Notes: a model not told the origin generated them from the sequence alone. Positions 1 through 6,323 are shown, counted from the stretch's first letter. The stretch: DNA of 14,744 bases from an uncultured Austwickia sp. (GCA_934678955.1 CAKUSI010000058.1:1-14744), one strand, 5' to 3'. Made by a program: numbers and translations.

Positions 1-52
1 GTCTCACACCGTGCGGCGACCGGTCGCCCGCCGGTCCTCGCGCAGCACGCAC

Positions 53-90
53 GAAAGTCCCGGCACCGAGGAGCCGGTGCCGGGACTTTC
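53..90 (-). terminator. Strong hairpin terminator after hcp
   Basis: Bases 53-68 and 75-90 form a perfect 16-bp inverted repeat around a 6-base loop (69-74). The stem is GC-rich in its inner half and ends in an A/T-containing outer part (GAAAG/CTTTC). It begins 13 bases past the hcp stop codon, so it is well placed to end hcp transcription. There is no long U-tract after the stem, which is common for actinobacterial terminators. Being symmetrical, it could also stop transcription coming from the left. Bases 1-52 show no feature. Confidence 0.85.
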
Positions 91-103
91 CGAGTGGGGA
101 GCG

Positions 104-1684
104 TCAGGCGCGGGACCCGGCCAGGTCCGCGTTCGGCGTCGAGATCGCCTTCAGCCCGAACTGGCTGGTCAGGACGTCGTACACCTCCGGGGAGACGAAC
201 GCCGGCAGCGTCGGTCCCAAGTGGATGTTCTTGACCCCGAGGGCCAGGAGGCTGAGCAGCACGCATACGGCCTTCTGCTCATACCAGGACAGGATCAGGG
301 TCAGCGGCAGTTCGTTGATGCCGACCTCGAACGCTTCGGCGAGGGCCGAGGCGACCTTCACGGCGGAGTACGCGTCGTTGCACTGGCCCATGTCGAGGAT
401 CCGGGGCAGTCCGGCGACCGTCCCGAGGTCCATGTCGTTGAAGCGGAACTTGCCGCACGCCAGCGTCAGCACCAGGGTGTCCGGAGCGGACTTCTGCACG
501 AGGTGGGTGTAGTAGTCGCGGCCGGGGGCGCGCCCGTCGCAACCGCCGACGAGGTAGATGTGCGTGAGCTCGCCGGCCTTGATCGCGGAGATCACCTGGT
601 CGGCGGCGCCGAGGACGGTGTCGTGCCCGAACCCCGTCGTCAGGGTGTCGCCCCCGTTGATGCCGTAGAACTCCTGAGGCGTGGCCCAGCCGCCGAGCTT
701 CTTCGCGTGCTCGATCACCGGCGTGAAGTCCTTGTGGCCGTGCTCGTCGGCGTCGATGTGCGCCACGCCGGGGAACGCGACGACCGACGTCGTGAACACG
801 TTGTCCTGGTACGTGAACCGCGGCGGCATGAGGCAGTTGGTCGTGAACAGGAAGGCGCCGGGGGTGTCCTGGAACTCCTTCTGCTGGTTCTGCCAGGCGG
901 TGCCGAAGTTGCCCTTGAGTGCGGTGTACTTCGCGAGTTCCGGGTACGCGTGGCCGGGCAGCATCTCCCCATGCGTGTAGACGCTCACGCCCGTGCCTTC
1001 GCACTGCTCCAGGAGCATCTTCATGTCATGCAGGTCGTGCCCGGTGATGACGATGAACGGGCCTGCGTCCACGGTCATCGTCACGCTGGTGGGTCGCGGC
1101 TGACCGTAGCTGCCGGTGTTGGCCTCGTCGAGGAGCTCCATGCACCGGAAGTTCGCGATGCCGAAGTCGTGCAGGAGCTCCAGCCACTTCGCGTCCTCGT
1201 GGTCGCGGGACGCCTCGGCGAGCCCCTTCACGAGCCAGGCCTCGACCTCGGCGTCGCGGTAGCCGAGCACGTAGGCGTGATGGGCATATGCCGCCATACC
1301 CCGTAGGCCGAGGATCAGCAGGGCGCGGCAGGAGCCGCCGACCCCGCCCTGGCCGAAGATCTGCTCGCGGTCGGACACCGCCGGCAGCACCGTGTCGGCG
1401 CCGTCTGTGACCTGCGCGCGGACCTCATCGACGCGGCGGGCGAGCGCGTAGCAGCCCTCGTCGTCGAAGCTCACGTTGGTCACGGTCGTGAACAGGGCCT
1501 CCATGAGCAGGACGGCCTGCTCCTCGGTCACGGCCGTGTCCTGGAGGGCGGAAGCAAGCCGCATGGCCTGGTAGGTGATCTCGTCCTGGGCCGCCGCCGT
1601 CTCGGGATCCTTGCCGCAGGCGCCCTTGATCACGCAGCCGGTGCCGTTCGTGGTCTGCTCGCACTGGTAGCAGAACATGTCCAT
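104..1684 (-). CDS. hcp: Hybrid-cluster protein (Hcp, 'hydroxylamine reductase')
   Basis: Cytoplasmic iron-sulfur-oxo protein of 526 aa, near the usual 530-550. Family members reduce NO or hydroxylamine and are linked to nitrosative stress and protein S-nitrosylation. The N-terminal cluster ligands are C5, C8, C17 and C23 (C-X2-C-X8-C-X5-C), the close spacing of the [4Fe-4S] (class I-like) type rather than the wider E. coli-type spacing. Every expected hybrid-cluster ligand is visible: H216 (GHDLHD), E240 (THGEM), C284 (TTNCLMPP), C382 (GGCDGR), C410 (LACGKF), C435 (GQCNDAY), E469 and K471 (SWYEQK). The start at 1684 (MDMFCYQC) is chosen because the family begins there and GGAG lies about 10 bases upstream; an in-frame extension back to 1849 is Arg/Pro-rich and non-conserved. 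No Hcr-type reductase gene is present in the window, so its electron donor is unknown. It is divergent from a Crp/Fnr regulator. Confidence 0.96.
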   Translation of the reverse strand: MDMFCYQCEQTTNGTGCVIKGACGKDPETAAAQDEITYQAMRLASALQDTAVTEEQAVLLMEALFTTVTNVSFDDEGCYALARRVDEVRAQVTDGADTVLPAVSDREQIFGQGGVGGSCRALLILGLRGMAAYAHHAYVLGYRDAEVEAWLVKGLAEASRDHEDAKWLELLHDFGIANFRCMELLDEANTGSYGQPRPTSVTMTVDAGPFIVITGHDLHDMKMLLEQCEGTGVSVYTHGEMLPGHAYPELAKYTALKGNFGTAWQNQQKEFQDTPGAFLFTTNCLMPPRFTYQDNVFTTSVVAFPGVAHIDADEHGHKDFTPVIEHAKKLGGWATPQEFYGINGGDTLTTGFGHDTVLGAADQVISAIKAGELTHIYLVGGCDGRAPGRDYYTHLVQKSAPDTLVLTLACGKFRFNDMDLGTVAGLPRILDMGQCNDAYSAVKVASALAEAFEVGINELPLTLILSWYEQKAVCVLLSLLALGVKNIHLGPTLPAFVSPEVYDVLTSQFGLKAISTPNADLAGSRA

Positions 1685-1790
1685 GTCTGGAGTTCTCCAT
1701 CGGAGTCGGTCTGTCGGGCGCCGGCGGATTCGCCGCACCGGCGTCGTCGCCGGGTGCGCCTCGGGCCCTCGGGGGTATGGGGCCGCACCG

Positions 1791-1796
1791 AGGTTA
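1791..1796 (-). promoter_or_regulatory. Predicted hcp -10 box (TAACCT)
   Basis: On the minus strand TAACCT fits the TAnnnT -10 pattern seen elsewhere in this window. A start point about 7 bases downstream (near 1784) would give a leader of about 100 bases. No good -35 hexamer is present 16-18 bases upstream, as expected for a promoter that needs an activator. Confidence 0.4.
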
Positions 1797-1818
1797 GGCA
1801 CACGGCGGACGCCGGGTC

Positions 1819-1834
1819 TGTCGCCGTGGCAACA
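1819..1834. promoter_or_regulatory. Candidate Crp/Fnr-type operator
   Basis: TGTCGCCGTGGCAACA is a near-perfect palindrome: TGT(C/T)GCC, two bases, GGC(A/G)ACA, with one mismatched pair outside the centre. It has the CRP-family architecture of TGTnn-N6-nnACA. Its centre (1826.5) is about 42 bases upstream of the predicted hcp start point, the class II activator position used by Crp/Fnr proteins. The adjacent divergent gene encodes a Crp/Fnr protein, so it is the natural candidate to bind here. Binding is inferred, not shown. Confidence 0.5.
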
Positions 1835-1854
1835 CCTGGAGCGCCTCACGGGAG

Positions 1855-1886
1855 GAACGCCCTACGGCAGGAGTGCCCTACGGCCT
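1855..1886. repeat. Two 16-bp direct repeats containing GCCCTACGGC
   Basis: GCCCTACGGC occurs at 1859-1868 and again at 1875-1884. The register is exactly 16 bases and similarity extends outward (GAACGCCCTACGGC / GAGTGCCCTACGGC). The pair lies between the CRP-type palindrome and the -10 candidate of the regulator gene. It may be an operator for another protein or for a tandem-binding regulator. Confidence 0.55.
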
Positions 1887-1929
1887 GGGCGGTGCCGCGC
1901 ACCGCCGCGCACGACGCAGGTGCTCCGGA

Positions 1930-1935
1930 TAGTGT
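1930..1935 (+). promoter_or_regulatory. Candidate -10 box (TAGTGT) for the Crp/Fnr gene
   Basis: TAGTGT matches TAnnnT and would start transcription near 1942, giving a leader of about 44 bases to the GTG at 1986. No -35 hexamer is recognisable. Confidence 0.3.
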
Positions 1936-1985
1936 CGTGGAGTCGCCGCAGGGGTCGCGCGGCGGGGAGACGGGAGAGACTGCGG

Positions 1986-2732
1986 GTGGGCCACGGAGGG
2001 GTCGGGCGAGAGGAACTGCAGATCCCTGGCCTGGCCGGGCCGCCGATGACCCTCGCCGACCGGAGCGTCTTCCTGCGGTCCGCACTCGGGCGGGGGCTGG
2101 CCCCCCGCGACGTCGCCCAACTGCTGGGCACGGGAGGCGCGCGGATCGCGGACTGGCCACAGGGCACGCTGGCCGCTCAGGGAGGCTCGCGGCAGTCGGA
2201 GTTCTTCCTCGTGCTCAGCGGTCAGCTGGAGGTCGCACGAGTCCGGGCCGACGGGACGCGGCAGATCCACGACCTGATCGGGCCGGGCGGCCTGTGCGGC
2301 GCGGTGACCGCGTTCGGGCCGGAACCGCGCTGGCCCGCCGACGTCGAGGTCCGCAGCGACGCGCGAGTCGTCGCCCTCCGGCCTGCGGAGCTGATCGGTG
2401 AGGGGACTGCCGTCCCCGACGCGGCGCGTCACCGGGTGCTGGTGAACTGCATTCTGCTCGTCGCCGAGCGCGCGCGGCATATGAACGGTCGGGTCGAGTT
2501 GCTGAGCCGGCGAGGAATGCGGGAGCGGATCGCGTACTTCTTGCTGCGTCGCTCCCAAGGGGGCCGCACCGCGGATCTGACGATCACGCGGCAGGAGATG
2601 GCGGACGTCCTCGCCGTCTCTCGGTCGTCCATGACCCGCGAGCTGGGCCGGTGGGCCGACGAGGGGCTGATCGCGATGCGCGGCCGGGGATTCGAGCTGC
2701 TCGACCGCGAGGCGTTGGCTCGGCTGGCCTAG
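1986..2732 (+). CDS. Crp/Fnr-family transcriptional regulator
   Basis: 248 aa from GTG 1986, which has GGGAG 9 bases upstream; an ATG at 2046 (228 aa, no visible ribosome site) is the alternative. Residues about 40-135 form a cyclic-nucleotide-binding-type beta-roll (SEFFLVLSGQLEVARV, then the LIGPGGLCGAV stretch). A dimerisation helix follows (about 148-175), then a winged HTH at about 178-245 with TRQEMADVLAVSRSSMTREL. The cAMP-pocket signature (GE...RxA) is not recognisable, so cAMP binding is unlikely. No Fnr-type N-terminal cysteine cluster is present; only C104 and C155 occur. In the recognition helix the first Arg and last Arg of CRP's RETVGR are kept (R214, R219 region) but the Glu is Ser. 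Divergence from hcp suggests an NO/nitrosative-stress sensor, possibly haem-based as in HcpR/Dnr proteins; that role is inferred. Confidence 0.85.
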   Translation: MGHGGVGREELQIPGLAGPPMTLADRSVFLRSALGRGLAPRDVAQLLGTGGARIADWPQGTLAAQGGSRQSEFFLVLSGQLEVARVRADGTRQIHDLIGPGGLCGAVTAFGPEPRWPADVEVRSDARVVALRPAELIGEGTAVPDAARHRVLVNCILLVAERARHMNGRVELLSRRGMRERIAYFLLRRSQGGRTADLTITRQEMADVLAVSRSSMTRELGRWADEGLIAMRGRGFELLDREALARLA

Positions 2733-2749
2733 TGAGGGGAAGGCCGCGC

Positions 2750-2817
2750 GTGAGTTGCTGCGAAGCGTGAGTTGCCCCAGAGCCGGGAGTTGCCCCGAGC
2801 CGGGAGTTACCCCCGCG
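2750..2817 (+). repeat. Four imperfect 17-bp tandem repeats
   Basis: Units start at 2750, 2767, 2784 and 2801, each 17 bases, with core (G/C)(T/G)GGAGTTGCCCC or GTGAGTTGC. Units 2 and 3 agree best; unit 4 has GAGTTACCCCC. The array begins 18 bases after the stop of the Crp/Fnr gene and occupies most of the leader of the next gene. It may be slipped-strand duplication, a binding array, or both. Confidence 0.6.
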
Positions 2818-2848
2818 ACAGCGGAGAAACACGAGAGACAGCGGAGAA
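2817..2848 (+). repeat. 12-bp direct repeat GACAGCGGAGAA, 20-bp register
   Basis: GACAGCGGAGAA occurs at 2817-2828 and 2837-2848, directly after the 17-bp repeats and just before the ATG at 2863. Both copies contain a GGAGA element, so one may act in ribosome binding. The spacing differs from that of the preceding array, so this is a separate repeat. Confidence 0.5.
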
Positions 2849-2862
2849 GTAGCGGTGAGGTG

Positions 2863-3501
2863 ATGGCGGGGACGTTCGTGCGGCGGTGGGTCAGCGGCGG
2901 ACAGACCGGCGTGGACCGCGCGGTCCTCGACGCGGCCATCGCGCGGGGTGAGCCGTACGGAGGGTGGTGCCCCGCCGGTGGGTGGGCGGAGGATCGGCCG
3001 GAGCCTCCTGGCCTGTTGGCGGATTACCCCGCCCTTCGGCCGACCCCCTCCTCTGACCCGGCGCAGCGGACGACCTGGAACGTGCGAGACAGCGACGCCA
3101 CGCTGATCCTGGGCCAGCGCCGCGAAACGGCCTCGCCCGGCACGGAACTCACCCTCGAAGTCGCGCGGACGCTGGGGCGCCCCGTGCTCGTCCTCGACGG
3201 CCTGCTCGACGGACTGTTCGACGCCGCGGACCCCGCCGTTCGGGGCCGGGTCGTCGCCGGCGAGGCGCTGTCAGGCGTCGACGAGGCGCTGTCGGGCGTC
3301 GACGAGCTGCTCGCCTGGCTCGCCGGCCTTGCCGGGGCGACGACGGAGGTTCTCCTCTCAGGGGCGCGAGGTGCGCCCGACGGGTCGAATGGGCTGATCC
3401 TCAACGTGGCCGGCCCGCGGGAGAGCGAGGCCCCGGGGGCGTACGTCCGCGCCCGCCTCCTGCTGGAGGAGGCCATCCGCCGCCTCCGGGCTTCGCACTA
3501 G
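2863..3501 (+). CDS. SLOG-fold 'putative molybdenum carrier' family protein
   Basis: 212 aa, cytoplasmic. The N-terminus carries the family's Rossmann-like nucleotide loop, SGGQTGVDRAVLD at 11-23, then GWCPAGGWAEDR (34-45). RTTWNVRDSDATLIL and an SPGTELTLEVA segment follow, matching the order in the PF12694 family. That family belongs to the SLOG superfamily of nucleotide- or ligand-binding proteins; the 'molybdenum carrier' name rests on early structural annotation, and the real ligand is not established by this sequence. A C-terminal extension (about 155-212, LLSGARGAPDGSNGLILNVAGPRESEAPG) is compatible with a second small ligand-binding part. Start 2863 is chosen because MAGTFVRRWVSGGQTG fits the family and GGTGAGG is immediately upstream. 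The insert EALSGVDEALSGVDE (about 134-147) is an exact heptad duplication. It follows the Crp/Fnr gene by 130 bases and is probably transcribed separately. Confidence 0.82.
   Translation: MAGTFVRRWVSGGQTGVDRAVLDAAIARGEPYGGWCPAGGWAEDRPEPPGLLADYPALRPTPSSDPAQRTTWNVRDSDATLILGQRRETASPGTELTLEVARTLGRPVLVLDGLLDGLFDAADPAVRGRVVAGEALSGVDEALSGVDELLAWLAGLAGATTEVLLSGARGAPDGSNGLILNVAGPRESEAPGAYVRARLLLEEAIRRLRASH
3262..3303 (+). repeat. In-gene 21-bp tandem duplication
   Basis: Two adjacent 21-base units (3262-3282 and 3283-3303) differ at one base and encode EALSGVD twice within the SLOG-family gene. The length is a multiple of three, so the frame is kept. It looks like a recent slippage product in a surface helix. 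Confidence 0.75.
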
Positions 3502-3589
3502 CAGGACCGCGCTGTCGGCCCCGGGACTGCCAGCCGTGCGACCGCAGTGCTTCTCGATGGCGCGGACCGGCGTGGCCCGCGGAGCTCTG

Positions 3590-3862
3590 TCAGGAGCGCT
3601 CGCCCGTCGACGGGCTCTCCTCACGCCAGACCTCGGAGCGGGTGTCGGCGTCGCCGTGCGTGTCGTCCTGGGCGCGCGCCGGGTCGCTGTCGGGCAGGAC
3701 CTCCGGGGCGTTGCCCCCTTCGTCGACCTCGGTACGGGCCTGCTCGCGGGCGTCGCCGTCCTGGGTTGCGCTGCTGTCTCGTGCGGGCGCCTGGGGATCC
3801 GGGTGCAGCGGCGAGGGGTCGGGGGTTTCGCCCGGGGGGATGTTCGGGTGGGACTCGCTCAT
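3590..3862 (-). CDS. Small acidic, Pro-rich hypothetical protein
   Basis: 90 aa, MSESHPNIPPGETPDPSPLH at the start, very rich in Asp, Glu, Pro, Ser and Thr, with no hydrophobic core, no cysteine and no signal peptide: an intrinsically disordered cytoplasmic protein. The ATG at 3862 is preferred over one five codons upstream (3877) because AAGGAG sits 6 bases before it. Codon bias and an ideal ribosome site support it being real. It is convergent with the SLOG-family gene (88-base gap) and divergent from the rhodanese lipoprotein. I do not recognise a family or function. Confidence 0.6.
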   Translation of the reverse strand: MSESHPNIPPGETPDPSPLHPDPQAPARDSSATQDGDAREQARTEVDEGGNAPEVLPDSDPARAQDDTHGDADTRSEVWREESPSTGERS

Positions 3863-4014
3863 GGCGCGCTCCTTCATGTGTGATGGTCGAGTACGGGAGT
3901 GATGGCCGAGTGCGGTGCGACGTGGGGGATTTGCACCTTTGCGGCATTTGACCGGTACCCGCTTCGCGCCCGAGCATGCGGCCCAGCTGCCGACCAGCGG
4001 CGACGCGCGCTGGC

Positions 4015-4020
4015 TACGCT
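4015..4020 (+). promoter_or_regulatory. Candidate -10 box (TACGCT) for the rhodanese lipoprotein
   Basis: TACGCT fits TAnnnT and would give a start near 4027 and a 31-base leader that includes the GAGGGAAGG ribosome site (4042-4050). No convincing -35 box. The rest of 3863-4057 holds nothing else I can name. Confidence 0.35.
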
Positions 4021-4057
4021 GGGGGGGTTCGGGGGGACGTCGAGGGAAGGTCTAGGT

Positions 4058-4618
4058 GTGGTTGCCGTGCACAGCCCCGGCGCGCGGAAGGCGCGGTTCG
4101 GTGCGAGGGCCGGGTGGCGATGGTCGTGCGCGGCCGCGCTGCTGTTCGTCACGGTCCCCGTCGGGGGTTGTGGTTCCGGGGAGAACAGCACGTCGCGCGA
4201 CGCCGGCGGCCCGGCGGCGAGCCCGACCGACACTTCGGAGGCGCCGGGCAGTGCGACCTCCACGGTGTCGCCGACACCCACGCCGACCCGACCCGGGCCG
4301 GGTTTCGGGACGCCTCTCAACCCGGTCCGATTCGCCGCAGCGATGCACGAGGTGGACAGCACGATCCTTGACGTGCGCACGCCCGCCGAGTTCGCGCAGG
4401 GCCGTCTGCCGGGCGCCATCAACCACGACCTGAGCACGCACTTCCGGGAGCGGATCGCGCCGCTGGACCGCGATGGGGTCTACGCCGTCTACTGCCGCAC
4501 GAGCGAATGCGCGCTCCAGGCCCTTGTGTTGATGAAGGAGTTGGGCTTCGAGCAGGCCTACTACTTGGACGGCGGCTTCGTCGCCTGGCAGCGGGCGGGT
4601 GGCCAAGTCACTCGCTGA
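4058..4618 (+). CDS. Exported rhodanese-like lipoprotein
   Basis: 186 aa from GTG 4058, chosen because GAGGGAAGG ends 7 bases upstream and a normal signal peptide follows: a basic n-region (R10, K11, R13, R17), a hydrophobic stretch (23-35) and lipobox V35-G36-G37-C38. The mature protein would be anchored outside the membrane. A Ser/Thr/Pro linker (about 40-85) leads to a single rhodanese domain (about 90-185) with the ILDVRTPAEFAQGRLPGA segment and the closing LDGGFVAW(Q)RAGG. The active-site loop is C146-R-T-S-E-C151. C146 is the expected persulfide nucleophile, but the Arg that usually closes a six-residue loop such as CRSGNR is replaced by C151. This may be a thiol-redox variant rather than a simple sulfurtransferase. 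Sulfur donor and acceptor are unknown. The stop lies 31 bases before the next gene, which has its own promoter. Confidence 0.85.
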   Translation: MVAVHSPGARKARFGARAGWRWSCAAALLFVTVPVGGCGSGENSTSRDAGGPAASPTDTSEAPGSATSTVSPTPTPTRPGPGFGTPLNPVRFAAAMHEVDSTILDVRTPAEFAQGRLPGAINHDLSTHFRERIAPLDRDGVYAVYCRTSECALQALVLMKELGFEQAYYLDGGFVAWQRAGGQVTR

Positions 4619-4637
4619 TGGCCCGTTCCGCCGCCCC

Positions 4638-4643
4638 TACACT
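4638..4643 (+). promoter_or_regulatory. -10 box (TACACT) for a probable leaderless transcript
   Basis: TACACT ends 6 bases before the ATG at 4650, so transcription should begin at or next to the start codon. There is no Shine-Dalgarno sequence before 4650, which fits a leaderless mRNA. The -35 region is weak and lies in the end of the preceding gene. Confidence 0.55.
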
Positions 4644-4649
4644 TCAGTT

Positions 4650-5954
4650 ATGCCACCGAAGTCGGCCGACGACCGGGCCATCGAGCGCTGGTTCATCCGC
4701 CGCGGCCTCACGCCCATGCTGGACGGCACGCCCCTGAAGTCCCGCACGTCGGTGCGCTCGGTGCCCGCCCTTCTCCTCGCCTTCGTGGTCGTCATGCTGG
4801 TCGTGGTCCCTGGTGCCACGAGCAACGTGGCCCTCACGGTGAGCGTTTCGGCAGCGGCGACGCTCGGGACCTGGATCCTCGGCAACCTCCTGCGCAGGAG
4901 AGCGCCCTTCGCGCGGGTGGAGAGGATCGGCTGGGTGGAGGCCGCTGCCTTCGTGCTTGTCCCCGCCGCCGTGGCGGGCCTCGGACCGCACGACGACCTG
5001 TGGTTCGAGGAAGCGATGGTGTCGGCGGCCGAGACCCGTCTCCTCACGGCATCGGGGGTTTTTCTCCTCCAGGTGGTCGTGCTCCTGGTCGTGCTGTCGG
5101 TCGTGCAGCTCGGGATCGTCTCGGCCGCCATCCTCGTGATGCGGGAGTTGTTCATCTCCCTGGAGGGGGCCGCCACCGTGATGGCGCGCACGCTGCCGGT
5201 GTTGCTGGGCGTCGTCACCTTCTTCTTCTTCACCGGCGAACTCTGGGAATCGGTGGGGAAGCTGAGCTCATTCGGCTACGTGGGGGCGCTCGTCCTGTTC
5301 CTCGCGGTGAGCGCCGTGTTCCTGGCGCGCCGGGAGCACGTCGACGTCGACGGTCTCGCGCGCTTCGAGACCGACGCCGACGTGCGCGAGGCGTTGGAGG
5401 AGACGCCGCTGCGGGGCTGGACGGTGGCGCTGGCCACGCCGTACGAGTGCACGTTGAGCCGCCCGCAGGAGCGCAACCTGCTGGTGGTGGCCGCGATGTC
5501 GCGGCTGATGGTCGCCGTTGTGGTGGCGTTCGCGGTGCTCGGATTCTTCCTGGTGCTCGGCCTGCTGACGGTCAACGAGGAGGTCGTCAAGGCCTGGTCG
5601 GGAGGCTCCGCCGCGGTGATCTGGCAGTGGGAGGCGGCGCTGCGCACCTACGCGCTGACGTGGGAGCACCTGCGGGTGGCGGGCTTCCTGGCCGTGTTCT
5701 CGGGGTTCTACTACTCGGTGGTCTCGGCGACCGATCCCACGCTGCGCGAGGGGCTGCGGGACACCGCGGCCGAGAACGTGCGCGCCGCCTGCGCGCTGCG
5801 GGCCGTCCTGCTGGAGCGCGCGGCGGCCCCGTCCGTCGAATCGCTGCGGCCGTCAGCTGAACCACTGGGTGGGGGGCCCCAGCCGGACCAGGCCGGCGAA
5901 GACCGCCCCGACCACCACCAGGCTGGCGAGACCCGCCAGGACCGGCTGGCGTAG
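4650..5954 (+). CDS. Polytopic membrane protein of unknown function
   Basis: 434 aa integral membrane protein. Hydrophobic segments are at about 38-54, 60-80, 95-112, 134-165 (long, possibly two), 180-197, 207-226, 283-307 and 341-359. A soluble, charged section (about 227-280, with HVDVDGLARFETDADVREALEE) lies between two membrane blocks. The amphipathic C-terminus (about 361-390) ends in a hydrophilic Gln/Asp/Pro-rich tail (400-434). I do not recognise a named family, conserved catalytic motif or transporter signature. The ATG at 4650 is preferred over an in-frame start at 4599 because that one overlaps the previous gene and a -10 box lies just before 4650. The last 102 bases, including the low-complexity tail, overlap the convergent DUF3817 gene. 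Confidence 0.75.
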   Translation: MPPKSADDRAIERWFIRRGLTPMLDGTPLKSRTSVRSVPALLLAFVVVMLVVVPGATSNVALTVSVSAAATLGTWILGNLLRRRAPFARVERIGWVEAAAFVLVPAAVAGLGPHDDLWFEEAMVSAAETRLLTASGVFLLQVVVLLVVLSVVQLGIVSAAILVMRELFISLEGAATVMARTLPVLLGVVTFFFFTGELWESVGKLSSFGYVGALVLFLAVSAVFLARREHVDVDGLARFETDADVREALEETPLRGWTVALATPYECTLSRPQERNLLVVAAMSRLMVAVVVAFAVLGFFLVLGLLTVNEEVVKAWSGGSAAVIWQWEAALRTYALTWEHLRVAGFLAVFSGFYYSVVSATDPTLREGLRDTAAENVRAACALRAVLLERAAAPSVESLRPSAEPLGGGPQPDQAGEDRPDHHQAGETRQDRLA

Positions 5955-6323
5955 CGCCGCCGAGACCACCTTCTCCTGGACCGCCTGCGGGTGTTGCCCG
6001 CGCAGGCGCCAGCTGTTCGCCAGCAGGTCGTTGCGCTGCGCATACCGCTCGAACGGGACGGTCGCGTACGGCACCACCGCCGACCCGATGCCCAGCGCCG
6101 CGTCCCGGAGCCGCCAGCGCTGGTCGACGGCGATGAGCACGGTGACCAGGCAGTACGACAGGAAGACGAACCCGTGGAGGCTTCCGCCGACGCGAACGCC
6201 CAGGTCGCCGAGCCCGAGGACGTACTTGCCGAGCATCCCCAGGAGCAGCAGAGTCCAGGTCACCATCTCGGCGAGCGCCAGCGTGCCAAAGAGCTTGGCG
6301 GGGTGGGCAGGTGAGGCGGGCAT
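5853..6323 (-). CDS. DUF3817-family membrane protein
   Basis: 156 aa small integral membrane protein. Segments at about 12-35, 46-66, 74-90 and 125-147 are hydrophobic. The VGGSLHGFVFLSYCL stretch (45-59) is the conserved Gly-His-Gly-containing helix typical of DUF3817 proteins, which are common and uncharacterised in Actinomycetota. Start 6323 is chosen because GGAAGG lies 4 bases upstream; an extension to 6377 has no ribosome site. The gene runs towards the preceding membrane-protein gene, and its final 34 codons are antisense to that gene's tail. It is divergent from the Fic gene, with 112 bases between the starts. Function unknown. Confidence 0.85.
   Translation of the reverse strand: MPASPAHPAKLFGTLALAEMVTWTLLLLGMLGKYVLGLGDLGVRVGGSLHGFVFLSYCLVTVLIAVDQRWRLRDAALGIGSAVVPYATVPFERYAQRNDLLANSWRLRGQHPQAVQEKVVSAALRQPVLAGLASLVVVGAVFAGLVRLGPPTQWFS

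Larger units (their letters stand above)
1685..1985. promoter_or_regulatory. Divergent regulatory region between hcp and the Crp/Fnr gene
   Basis: This is 301 bases without a convincing gene. It holds, in order, the hcp leader (about 100 bases), a minus-strand -10 candidate (1791-1796), a 16-bp CRP-type palindrome (1819-1834), two 16-bp direct repeats (about 1855-1886), and a plus-strand -10 candidate TAGTGT (1930-1935) for the regulator gene. Reading frames crossing it on either strand are Arg/Pro-rich and look non-coding. Confidence 0.6.

Noticed and set aside
11..1306. A 431-codon plus-strand frame across hcp
   Set aside because: Antisense to hcp, in which every metal ligand is conserved; the frame also crosses the hcp terminator.
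1855..1886. The GCCCTACGGC repeats as a DosR/DevR-type box
   Set aside because: They are direct repeats, lack the GGGAC-type inverted half-sites, and there is no DevR-like regulator in the window.
2750..2848. The repeat cluster as a CRISPR array
   Set aside because: Units are contiguous or in a 20-bp register with no unique spacers of CRISPR size, units are imperfect, and there are no cas genes.
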